Positions 52,422 to 60,516 of a DNA stretch of 64,000 nucleotides are shown piece by piece (the first letter of the stretch is position 1; each line of letters begins with the position of its first letter). The translations under genes were made by a program, and so were the position numbers. This DNA comes from Clostridiales bacterium (GTDB lineage Bacteria; Bacillota; Clostridia; Oscillospirales; CAG-272): assembly GCA_012800735.1 (NCBI GenBank), contig JAAZIU010000013.1, positions 248,001 through 312,000 on the forward strand, read 5' to 3'. The notes under the pieces were generated by a model. That model saw only the letters and a list, made by a program, of their open reading frames with translations, was not told the origin of the DNA and ran no database searches.

Positions 52422-53888
52422 ATGCCTTCAGTTGCTTTGCCAAGCCTTTTATTCTGCAAATCGAACGCCGATTGTCCCAAAATCGAGCCCGAGGTTTTTG
52501 CAGACGTCCGTCTTACCTCGCTTTTGCCGCCGAATACCCTTGACGCCGTCGGTTATATTTTGAGCGAGGAAGATATCATCGCCCGCCGGGAAATCTTTGC
52601 CTGTCTCCAGGACACGGGATTCAGAACCCGCTTAAGCGCGCTGAGAGATTCCGCCGAAGAAGCGGGCAGATTCGACGATCTTTACAACGCCGCCCGTTCC
52701 GACAGTGAGCGGGATATCATCTTCGTTTCGCTGATGAAAGCAGTCCTGGAGTTTTATCGGCTCGCCTCGGTTTTGGGAGGCGAGGGGGCGCTGCTCTCCC
52801 GCTTCAACGATTATTTCTCGGCTCAGGTGAATATGAGCTGGTTCCGCGAAACTTCCGATTCGATCGAAAAGACATATCCGCTTGTAACATCGGTTCTGCA
52901 CAACCGCATCTGCCTGATGACAAAAGGAGAAAACATCCGGGTGCGCGACAAAGGAAAGCGATCTTATCTTTCGATTATTTCCGAATGCGCGGAAAACTTG
53001 GGTCTCGAAAAGCCCCCCCGGCAACCTACGCCGCCGACGCCGCTGTCGATTAACATAATCGAAGGGATTGTAAAAGCCGCGCCGGACGAATTTGCCGCCT
53101 TCTCGGAATTTCGTAAAAACCGAATGCCTTTTTACGACAGAACGCTGCTTTCTTATATTTCTCAGCTTGGATTTTATCTTGGATTTGTTTCGGTGTTCGA
53201 CCGGGTAACGGCGGCGGGAATTCCGCTGATCTTCCCCGTCATCTCCGACGAAAAGCGGTTTGAGATTAAAGACGCTTACGATATTACCCTGCTTGCAAAA
53301 GACAGCCTGAAAATCGTACCCAACGACGTCAGCTTTACCGAAAAAGAGCCTTTCTTTTACCTTACCGGCGCAAACGGCGGCGGCAAGACAACCTATCTTC
53401 GCGCAGTCGGAGTGGCGACGCTGATGTTCTCGATAGGCTGCCCCGTCGCCTGCGAAAAAGCGGAACTCAGCATACCCGGCGGCATCTTTACTCATTTCCC
53501 GCGGGACGAGCGTTTTGACTCAAGCGGGCGCTTTTACGATGAACAGAACCGCGTCGACCGAATACTTGAAAAAGCGGACGAACGATCTGTTGTGCTTCTA
53601 AACGAAACCTATTCCGCGACTTCGGAAGACAGAGCCGTTACCCTTACCGCCGCGCTCGGAGCAAGGCTGTTCAAAACCGGCGTCTTCGGGCTTTATATAA
53701 CCCATCAGCACGGCATAAGCCAGACAAAGGTTCCGTATCTAAACGTTGTAGTCGATGTTGCGGCGAACAACCGCCGCACTTATAAGGTTGAGCGCCGCCG
53801 CGCCGACAAAAGCAGCTATGCCCGGGATATCCTTGAAAAATATCGCCTTACCCGGGAGCATTTGGGCGAGCGCTTCGGCGAAATATAA
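52422..53888 (+). CDS. MutS-like ATPase A
   Basis: This is a 488-residue protein with a helical lever region (about residues 45-260) and a C-terminal MutS-type ATPase. Walker A is GANGGGKTT (316-324), the signature region SSGRFYDEQNRVDRIL corresponds to SGxSTFxxEM, and Walker B reads VVLLNETYSATS, with Asn where MutS has Asp. The H-loop THQH (427-430) is intact. Domain I for mismatch recognition, the clamp and the Smr nuclease domain are all missing. It is therefore not a mismatch-repair MutS. Its partner lies 35 bases downstream. Confidence 0.85.
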   Translation: MPSVALPSLLFCKSNADCPKIEPEVFADVRLTSLLPPNTLDAVGYILSEEDIIARREIFACLQDTGFRTRLSALRDSAEEAGRFDDLYNAARSDSERDIIFVSLMKAVLEFYRLASVLGGEGALLSRFNDYFSAQVNMSWFRETSDSIEKTYPLVTSVLHNRICLMTKGENIRVRDKGKRSYLSIISECAENLGLEKPPRQPTPPTPLSINIIEGIVKAAPDEFAAFSEFRKNRMPFYDRTLLSYISQLGFYLGFVSVFDRVTAAGIPLIFPVISDEKRFEIKDAYDITLLAKDSLKIVPNDVSFTEKEPFFYLTGANGGGKTTYLRAVGVATLMFSIGCPVACEKAELSIPGGIFTHFPRDERFDSSGRFYDEQNRVDRILEKADERSVVLLNETYSATSEDRAVTLTAALGARLFKTGVFGLYITHQHGISQTKVPYLNVVVDVAANNRRTYKVERRRADKSSYARDILEKYRLTREHLGERFGEI

Positions 53889-53923
53889 AATGGAACAGAA
53901 GATCATATTTCGGGAGTCATGAC

Positions 53924-55471
53924 TTGAAATTCAGTATACTTTACAGAGAACCGGAAAAAAGCGGGCGCGGTGAGGTGTTCGATTTAGCATACGAACTTTC
54001 GCTCGACCGCGCAGTACGCAAGCTGATACCGGATACGCGAAGAGCCGATTATTTTTTGGGAGTTCTTACCCGGCCGCTTACCGATGTGGCTTCGATAGTT
54101 TATCGTCAGCAGATTCTTCGGGATTTTATTGATTTTCCGGATCTCTATGATGAGCTTCGGACGTTGTTTTCCCGCTACGACCGCGTGCGCGCCGACTGGC
54201 AGGGAATGCGCTCCGGCGCTCATCCTCAATCGGGGGCGATCAACCGCCGGGCGCTGCTTGATTATACCTTTGCCTCGCTTAAGGTTACGGCGATGTTTCC
54301 GAAAACCCTCCTTTCTTTTTACACCTCTTTCGCCGACGCGATAGACAAATATGAGGTTCAAAGCGAGGGGTTGAAAAGGATCGCCGAATACTGCCGCGAA
54401 ATGCTTGAAAACGACAGCTTAAACGAGATAGAACGGATATCCGCTCTTTTCAGATACAAAACTCCCAAGGATTTTGAATTTTCCTCTCTTGCCGAGCTTG
54501 ATCAGGCTATCCGCCTCGTCTCCTGCGACCTTTGCGGTATTGAAGAAATCGATGATAAACCGATAAATCCGCTGGTTAAGTTGTTTACACGCAAAAAAAC
54601 CGGCGAAACTCCGGTATTTGACATCGAAAGCGACGAAGCGACGGTTGACGACGCGCTTTACATTTCAAACGAATCGCTCCGCCGTATCGATGCGGCGCTG
54701 ACGGCGGTTACCGGCGGGATTTACGACGTCTTCTTCGGTCTTTCGACCGAGATAGTGTTTTATGACGCCGCGCTTGAAATAATCCGCAGCCTTGACGAAC
54801 TTAATATCGATTTTGTATTTCCCTCCGTCTTTCCGCCCGAGGATGACGGATTTCGGCTGCTTTCACTGCGCGACTTTTCTCTTATAATCGAAGGTAAAAC
54901 CGGCGACGACATAATCCCCCGAGACGCAGCGCTTATGAAATCGTCTGACGGTTTTCTGATACACGGCAAGAGCAACACCGGAAAGACTTCGCTTTTGCGC
55001 GGTATTGCGATAGCCCATATTTTCGCGCAGGCAGGTCTGCCGGTCACGGCAAAAACCGCCGAGCTTTCGATACGCCGGGGGCTTTACGCGCACTTCAGTT
55101 CCGCCGAAGAAGACTTCCGCGCGGGAGACACCGCCGGACGGTTTGAGGGCGAGGTACAGCAGATGGCGAGGATAATTGACGGAGTTGAAGATCATCCGTA
55201 TTCGCTGATTCTTTTAAACGAGACATTTCAGACCACCTCGTATTCGGAAGGCGCGGAGGGAATGTGGGATATACTTGACACTCTTCATTTAGTCCGAGCT
55301 AAATATATATTCGTCACCCGAATGAACAAGATGTTCGATTTTATCGACCGCGACAGAGTCGGTACAGTCGAAATGACGACCGAATTCCCGCGATTCCAAA
55401 ATCCTGCGGAGCTCTCCGGCGCAGCGGCGCAGGAGCATCCTGCATATATTGAAGGAAAAACCGAACAATAA
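53924..55471 (+). CDS. MutS-like ATPase B
   Basis: This is a 515-residue paralogue of the preceding gene. It starts at TTG with GGGAG eight bases upstream. The N-terminal two thirds is a helical domain (IVYRQQILRDF as in MutS domain III). Walker A is GKSNTGKTS (348-356), the signature is AGDTAGRFEGEVQQMARII, and Walker B is LILLNETFQTTS, again with Asn for Asp. The H-loop position reads VTRMNK, so the usual His is absent. The two proteins could form an asymmetric dimer in which this one has weaker ATPase activity; that is inference. It is followed 20 bases later by the beta-helix gene. Confidence 0.83.
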   Translation: MKFSILYREPEKSGRGEVFDLAYELSLDRAVRKLIPDTRRADYFLGVLTRPLTDVASIVYRQQILRDFIDFPDLYDELRTLFSRYDRVRADWQGMRSGAHPQSGAINRRALLDYTFASLKVTAMFPKTLLSFYTSFADAIDKYEVQSEGLKRIAEYCREMLENDSLNEIERISALFRYKTPKDFEFSSLAELDQAIRLVSCDLCGIEEIDDKPINPLVKLFTRKKTGETPVFDIESDEATVDDALYISNESLRRIDAALTAVTGGIYDVFFGLSTEIVFYDAALEIIRSLDELNIDFVFPSVFPPEDDGFRLLSLRDFSLIIEGKTGDDIIPRDAALMKSSDGFLIHGKSNTGKTSLLRGIAIAHIFAQAGLPVTAKTAELSIRRGLYAHFSSAEEDFRAGDTAGRFEGEVQQMARIIDGVEDHPYSLILLNETFQTTSYSEGAEGMWDILDTLHLVRAKYIFVTRMNKMFDFIDRDRVGTVEMTTEFPRFQNPAELSGAAAQEHPAYIEGKTEQ

Positions 55472-55491
55472 ATTAAATCGGAGGTATCAAA

Positions 55492-57492
55492 ATGCGTGCT
55501 TTTAACAGCATCTGCACCTATTATGTCGCTCCTTCGGGACACAATTACACCGGTCAGTCGCCGGTGGTACGACCGAACGGTGACGGACCTTTCGGCTCAA
55601 TTCATGCGGCGATAGAAGCAATTTCTGAGCTTCGGCGGTCCGGAATCGATCAGCCGATAACCGTCAGGCTGCTTCCAGGCGAATATCAGCTTGACAATAC
55701 TCTTGAGATAGGACCGACGATTACCAACGTAACATTTGAAAGCTATGACAAATGCAATCCCGCCCTTATCACTTCAGCTTTAAAGCTCGAAGGCTGGCAG
55801 GACGACAGCTTCAACGGCATTTCCTGCGTTTCCGCCGAGCTGCCCGAACTCAAAGACGGAAAGTTTTGCGTAAGGGACTTTTTTGTCAACGGTCTGCGCG
55901 CTGCAAAACCGCGCTTCCCCGCTGAAGGAACGCTTAAAATGGCGGACATCGAAAACCACGACAGGTCTCTTTTTGCTCCGTCCAAATGGTTTGAAGCAGA
56001 GAAATCTGCGCTTGACGGTCTCAGCCGCGAAAGCATCCTTGCGGCTGATGTCAGGTTCAACCACTTCTGGATAGACGAGAAAACTCCGGTAGAAGCTTAC
56101 GATCCCGAAAACTGCCGAATCACTCTGCGCTATCCTTCGATATTTAATCTTTCCACCAACTTTGGATTTTATCTCGAAAATGTTGCCGAAGCGTTCGGCA
56201 AAAAGGGGGAATTCTATCCCGACTCCGAAAGCGGCAAGCTTTACTATATTTTACGTGACGGCGAGGACAAAGACACTCTCGACGCCCGCGTTCCGCTCTT
56301 CGGAACCTTGCTCAGATTAAAGGGAAGTCCCGACAATCATGTCAGAAACATCCGTTTCCGCTGCCTGAAATTTGCCTACACTACATCCGACTACAATCCC
56401 TCCGGCATTCACGGCGATGAAAGCAATCGCTTCGCGTCGGATGCGCAGGCAGCCTCCAACTGTCCGGGAACGGTTGAGTTTGAATACGCTCAAAATTGCG
56501 CGATAGCTAAAAGCTGCATTGTTAACTACGGTCTTTACGGCGTATTTATCGGAAAAGGCTGCTCGGAAATCCGCGTTGCCCGGTGCTATTTCTTCGACGG
56601 CGGAGCCGGAGGCGTTCGTATCAACGGCGCTGCTTCGGATGGGGATGAAGCTGACTTCACTCACGACAACACCGTTGCCGACTGCGTAATAAAGCACTGC
56701 GGACGCGTCCATATGGCCGGCTGCGGCGTTATAATCATGAACGGATTCAACAACCGCATCGTTCACAACGAAATTTCCGACCTTTTCTACACCGGAATTT
56801 CCTGCGGGTGGGTCTGGGGCTACACTCCGTCGGTCTCCCGCGACAACCTGATACTCAAAAACCATATCTTCAATTTAGGTCAGGGTGAGCTTTCAGACAT
56901 GGGCGGAGTTTATCTGTTGGGCGCAGCTCCCGGTACCATTGTTTCCGGCAACATAATTCATGACATAAAAAGCCGCGATTACGGCGGCTGGGCGCTGTAT
57001 ACCGATGAAGGCTCGGCTTATGTCACTCTCGAAAACAACATCTGCTACAACTGCTCCGACAACTGCTATCATCAGCATTACGGACGGATGAATGTTGTCC
57101 GCAACAATATTTTCGCATACGCAGGTCAGGATCTCTGCCGTATCTCCCGCTTTGAGCGGCATCTTTCGATAATCTTTGAGCAAAATATCATGCTGACAAA
57201 CGGCTGTCCGATTTACGGTCTTTCCGAACGGCACTTTGACTGCGCCACATTCGGAAGCGGGAACAATCTTATCTGGTCTGAGAAGGGAGAGCCGGTATTG
57301 TTTACCAGGAACGGCAGAAAACTTTCTCTTGACGATTTCAAGGCTCAGGGGCTTGAAGAAGGTTCGCTTATCGCCGATCCGAAATTCCGCGATCCTGCGA
57401 ATTACGACTTCACTCTCGCTGCCGATTCCCCCGCCTATTCAATGGGTTTCTGTGAGATAGAAACAAATGACGTAGGTCCGAGAAAAGCGTAA
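55492..57492 (+). CDS. Right-handed beta-helix protein, GH141-like
   Basis: This is a 666-residue protein starting at an ATG with TCGGAGG upstream. The N-terminal YYVAPSGHNYTG...GPFGSIHAAI and a long series of parallel beta-helix coils (about residues 270-600) match cytoplasmic or exported glycosidases of the pectate-lyase fold. The block GISCGWVWGY...LSDMGGVYLLG...YGGWALYTDEG is typical of the GH141-like group (fucosidase/xylanase). No signal peptide is visible. It is the third gene of the MutS-like operon and ends at a terminator. Enzyme specificity is not determined. Confidence 0.78.
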   Translation: MRAFNSICTYYVAPSGHNYTGQSPVVRPNGDGPFGSIHAAIEAISELRRSGIDQPITVRLLPGEYQLDNTLEIGPTITNVTFESYDKCNPALITSALKLEGWQDDSFNGISCVSAELPELKDGKFCVRDFFVNGLRAAKPRFPAEGTLKMADIENHDRSLFAPSKWFEAEKSALDGLSRESILAADVRFNHFWIDEKTPVEAYDPENCRITLRYPSIFNLSTNFGFYLENVAEAFGKKGEFYPDSESGKLYYILRDGEDKDTLDARVPLFGTLLRLKGSPDNHVRNIRFRCLKFAYTTSDYNPSGIHGDESNRFASDAQAASNCPGTVEFEYAQNCAIAKSCIVNYGLYGVFIGKGCSEIRVARCYFFDGGAGGVRINGAASDGDEADFTHDNTVADCVIKHCGRVHMAGCGVIIMNGFNNRIVHNEISDLFYTGISCGWVWGYTPSVSRDNLILKNHIFNLGQGELSDMGGVYLLGAAPGTIVSGNIIHDIKSRDYGGWALYTDEGSAYVTLENNICYNCSDNCYHQHYGRMNVVRNNIFAYAGQDLCRISRFERHLSIIFEQNIMLTNGCPIYGLSERHFDCATFGSGNNLIWSEKGEPVLFTRNGRKLSLDDFKAQGLEEGSLIADPKFRDPANYDFTLAADSPAYSMGFCEIETNDVGPRKA

Positions 57493-57507
57493 AAGCATTT
57501 CATCTGT

Positions 57508-57537
57508 TCCGGGCGCCTCAAAACGCCCGGATTTTTT
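57508..57537 (+). terminator. Intrinsic terminator of the MutS-like operon
   Basis: TCCGGGCG and CGCCCGGA form an 8-bp stem around CCTCAAAA, followed by TTTTTT. Confidence 0.9.
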
Positions 57538-57578
57538 ATTTTATCCGAAGAGAGGATAACCGCCGCACATCTTTGTAA

Positions 57579-57603
57579 ACATTTAGTTTGTTAATCTAAA
57601 TGT
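57579..57603. promoter_or_regulatory. Inverted repeat upstream of the second binding lipoprotein
   Basis: ACATTTAG-TTTGTTAAT-CTAAATGT is a perfect 8-bp inverted repeat centred about 25 bases upstream of the -35 box, a position suited to an activator. Confidence 0.55.
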
Positions 57604-57615
57604 ATAATTTTACAC

Positions 57616-57644
57616 TTGATTAAAGTGAACATTTGTGGTATATT
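57616..57644 (+). promoter_or_regulatory. Sigma-A promoter of the second binding lipoprotein
   Basis: TTGATT (57616-57621), a 17-base spacer and TATATT (57639-57644), followed by AGGAGG before the ATG at 57731. Confidence 0.85.
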
Positions 57645-57730
57645 ATATTATCAAGTATTAGACTGCGTATTTACGATAATTAATACCGGTCGCAGCGAAT
57701 GGTTGAAAATAATTAACAGGAGGAATATCA

Positions 57731-59212
57731 ATGAAAAATACTTTCAGCTTGACAATTCGCAGCATTTTAAGTCTTATCCTTGCCGCAGCATTATTAGTAG
57801 GCGCTTTGGCGTCCTGCGGCGGTGACAGCAAACCGGCTCCTGCCGGTACAGCAGCAGACGGCGCAAATCTTGCCGCTGAACCTGAAGCAGAAAAACTATA
57901 TCTCGACGATTTGCCGGAAAGAGAGGATCTGGGCGGATATACGGTTCGGCTTTTAACCTCTGACAAGAGAAGCTTTGAAGCCCTTGAAGACGCAATCGAC
58001 GTAACCGATGTTGAGGTATACAAGCGTCAGCTGCTTGTTGAAGAGCGTTTCAATGTAAAAATCAATACGATAATCGACGATAACTGGGGCACTAACGCGA
58101 CGACGCTCAAAAACTCCGTGCTTGCCGGTTCCGATGATTACGACGTTTACGCCTGCTACGGCTACTGGTCGATAGGTCTTGCCACCGAAGGCATCGTAAT
58201 GAACCTCAAGACTGCTCCGAACCTTGATCTTGACAAACCCTATTGGGGCGATAAGTTCAACGACGCAATGGCTTATAAAGACTATATGTATTGGATAACC
58301 GGCGATATCGCCCTTTCCTATACCGACGGAATTTACGCTACTTACGTAAACCTTAAGAAATTCGCCTCGAAATACCCCGGTGACAATATCTATCAGATAG
58401 TCAGGGACGGCAAATGGACGCTTGACAACCTCTACACTTATTCCGAATCAGCTTATGAAGACCTCAACGGCGATGGTCAACCGAACGAAGGCGACTTCTT
58501 CGGCTACTCCTATTCAAAGGAAGACATGATCGACGGAATGTCGATGGCGGCTGGAGTTAAATATACCACCCGCGACGCCGACGGCGTACCGCAGCTTTAT
58601 ATAACCAAGGACAACACCGCCGTTACTTTCTCGGAAAAACTTGCCCAGCTCTGTGGTTCACAGTCCGTTTTCCTCGCCAACAGCGACGACGGCGCTGCGA
58701 TGGCAAAACTTTTCTCAGACGGGCTTGTGCTTTTCATCGTCGGTCGTATCAATTACGCCGCTACCAGGATGCGCGATATGGAGGACGATTTCGCCATTAT
58801 TCCCGCGCCGAAGCTCAACGAGGAACAGAGCACCTACCTTACCACCCTGCATGACGGAACTACCCTTATAGGCATACCGAAGACAATATCAGAGCAGGGA
58901 CTCAATGTGTCGACTTACGTGCTTGAAGCGATGGCAGCGGAAAGCAGCCGCTCGCTTACGCCGGTCTATCTTGACGTCGCGCTGAAGAACAAATACACCC
59001 GCGACGCCGACTCCGCCGAAATGATTGACCTTATCCGCGAAAACATCGTCTCCGACTTCGGATTCCTTTACACCGAAACCGGAATGAACAACTTCTTCCG
59101 CGGATATGTTTTAAAGGGCGAAGGCATCGCTTCCATAATCGCGAAGATGGAAAAGAAGTGGAACAAGACGCTCGATAAGATCATCACCAACCTTGAAGAA
59201 AACGCTGGCTGA
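57731..59212 (+). CDS. ABC sugar-binding lipoprotein with EF-hand-like loop (paralogue)
   Basis: This is a 493-residue solute-binding lipoprotein with lipobox ALASC near residue 29. The mature N-terminus has a short Ala/Glu-rich linker, then DLGGYTVRLLTS. The EF-hand-like loop DLNGDGQPNEGD lies at the same relative place as in the paralogue at 46579-48051, suggesting structural Ca2+. No permease genes are adjacent. It is monocistronic, with an AGGAGG ribosome-binding site, its own promoter and a terminator-like hairpin after it. It presumably hands oligosaccharides to a permease that uses the MsmK-type ATPase. Confidence 0.87.
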   Translation: MKNTFSLTIRSILSLILAAALLVGALASCGGDSKPAPAGTAADGANLAAEPEAEKLYLDDLPEREDLGGYTVRLLTSDKRSFEALEDAIDVTDVEVYKRQLLVEERFNVKINTIIDDNWGTNATTLKNSVLAGSDDYDVYACYGYWSIGLATEGIVMNLKTAPNLDLDKPYWGDKFNDAMAYKDYMYWITGDIALSYTDGIYATYVNLKKFASKYPGDNIYQIVRDGKWTLDNLYTYSESAYEDLNGDGQPNEGDFFGYSYSKEDMIDGMSMAAGVKYTTRDADGVPQLYITKDNTAVTFSEKLAQLCGSQSVFLANSDDGAAMAKLFSDGLVLFIVGRINYAATRMRDMEDDFAIIPAPKLNEEQSTYLTTLHDGTTLIGIPKTISEQGLNVSTYVLEAMAAESSRSLTPVYLDVALKNKYTRDADSAEMIDLIRENIVSDFGFLYTETGMNNFFRGYVLKGEGIASIIAKMEKKWNKTLDKIITNLEENAG

Positions 59213-59235
59213 TCTATTTAAACGCTGAAATTTAT

Positions 59236-59273
59236 GCCTCCCCGTAAAAGGAATACCCTTGATTCGGGGAGGC
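59236..59273 (+). terminator. Hairpin after the second binding lipoprotein
   Basis: GCCTCCCCG and CGGGGAGGC form a 9-bp stem with a 20-base loop, followed by GGCTTTATTTAT. The T-run is weak. Confidence 0.6.
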
Positions 59274-59295
59274 GGCTTTATTTATACCATAATTT

Positions 59296-60486
59296 ATGGA
59301 AATGAAAACAAAAATCCCGAAATATGTGCTTCGCGCCTTTGAATTGCTGCGCTCACACGACATTTCTGCTTATCTTGTAGGCGGCTGTGTGCGCGATATT
59401 ATGCTTGGGCATAAGGTTCACGACTGGGATATAGCCGCCGGCGCGCCGCCGGATGAAATTGCCGCCGCTTTTGAAGGATTCAGATTGATTCTTGACGGAC
59501 TAAAGCACGGCACGGTCGGCGTTATGATTGACGGTCAAAAGCTGGAAGTAACCGCGTTCCGCGGGGAGGGCGGATATTCGGACGGGCGTCATCCCGATTC
59601 GGTTTTCTTTGTTCCGGATATCGAAGATGATCTTAAAAGGCGCGATTTTACCGTAAACGCAATGGCGCTGCCGGTTGAGCCCGACGGATATGTAAGACCG
59701 GAACAAATATTCGATCCGCTCGGCGGTATGGCTGATCTTCGGGCAAAACAAATCCGAACCGCGGGAAATCCCGTGACGCGGTTTTCGGAGGACGGCTTGC
59801 GAGTGATGAGGGCGCTTAGATTTTCCTGCCGCCTTGGTTTTGAGATTGAAGCGGAAACGGCGGAGGCTGTCCTTTCCTGCCGGCATATGCTCAACCGCAT
59901 CAGTCGCGAAAGGGTTGCCGAGGAGTTTTATAAGATACTCGTCTGCCCCGCTCCCCGGAAGATATTGACCGAATATATCGAAGTCTTTACTTCAGCCATT
60001 GGGTTAAAACCGGCAAATACAGATAAGATAGATTTATCCGACGCTGATTTTATCACCCGCTGCGTTATTCTGTTTGGAGATTCGACAGAAGATGTCCTTT
60101 GCGGGCTGAAACGGTCGAAATCCGAAATCAGCTCCGGCAAAGCTATCTCAACTGCCCTTACGGCGCCTCATGACAACACACACCGCTGTCTTATCGATTT
60201 AGGATATGAAGATACCCGCAGGCTTCTTAACGCCTCCTATGCCCTCGGCAGGTTGTCTGAGCGCGACTGTCGGAAACTCATCTCGGAAGCCGACGAACTC
60301 ATAAAAGAAAAAGCGCCGCTTTCGGAAGCGGAGCTTGGCGTTTCAAGCGAGGAGCTTATGGCGCTCGGATATGTCGGCGCGCGGCTCGGAAGACTCAGGC
60401 GGGAGCTTTTATATGCGGTCGCCGACGGAAAGACCGGCAATACGCGAGCGGAACTTACCGAATACATAAACAAAACAGAGCCCTGA
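59296..60486 (+). CDS. cca: CCA tRNA nucleotidyltransferase
   Basis: This is a 396-residue class II enzyme. Catalytic motifs are VGGCVRDIMLG and the metal-binding HDWDIA, then RRDFTVNAMA and the FSEDGLRVMRALRF block that selects ATP/CTP. It adds or repairs the 3' CCA of tRNAs. The ATG at 59296 has no clear ribosome-binding site. The gene ends inside a bidirectional terminator that it shares with the convergent ABC ATPase gene. Confidence 0.97.
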   Translation: MEMKTKIPKYVLRAFELLRSHDISAYLVGGCVRDIMLGHKVHDWDIAAGAPPDEIAAAFEGFRLILDGLKHGTVGVMIDGQKLEVTAFRGEGGYSDGRHPDSVFFVPDIEDDLKRRDFTVNAMALPVEPDGYVRPEQIFDPLGGMADLRAKQIRTAGNPVTRFSEDGLRVMRALRFSCRLGFEIEAETAEAVLSCRHMLNRISRERVAEEFYKILVCPAPRKILTEYIEVFTSAIGLKPANTDKIDLSDADFITRCVILFGDSTEDVLCGLKRSKSEISSGKAISTALTAPHDNTHRCLIDLGYEDTRRLLNASYALGRLSERDCRKLISEADELIKEKAPLSEAELGVSSEELMALGYVGARLGRLRRELLYAVADGKTGNTRAELTEYINKTEP

Positions 60487-60507
60487 ATTATCAGAGCTCT
60501 GTTTTTT
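60474..60507. terminator. Bidirectional terminator overlapping the cca stop codon
   Basis: AACAGAGC pairs with GCTCTGTT around a loop that holds the TGA of cca. T-runs are present on both strands. Confidence 0.85.
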
Positions 60508-60516
60508 ATATTCAGA

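Noticed and set aside
52422-55471. Annotating the two ATPases as mismatch-repair MutS or MutS2
   Set aside because: Mismatch-binding, clamp and Smr domains are missing and Walker B is altered, so mismatch repair cannot be supported.
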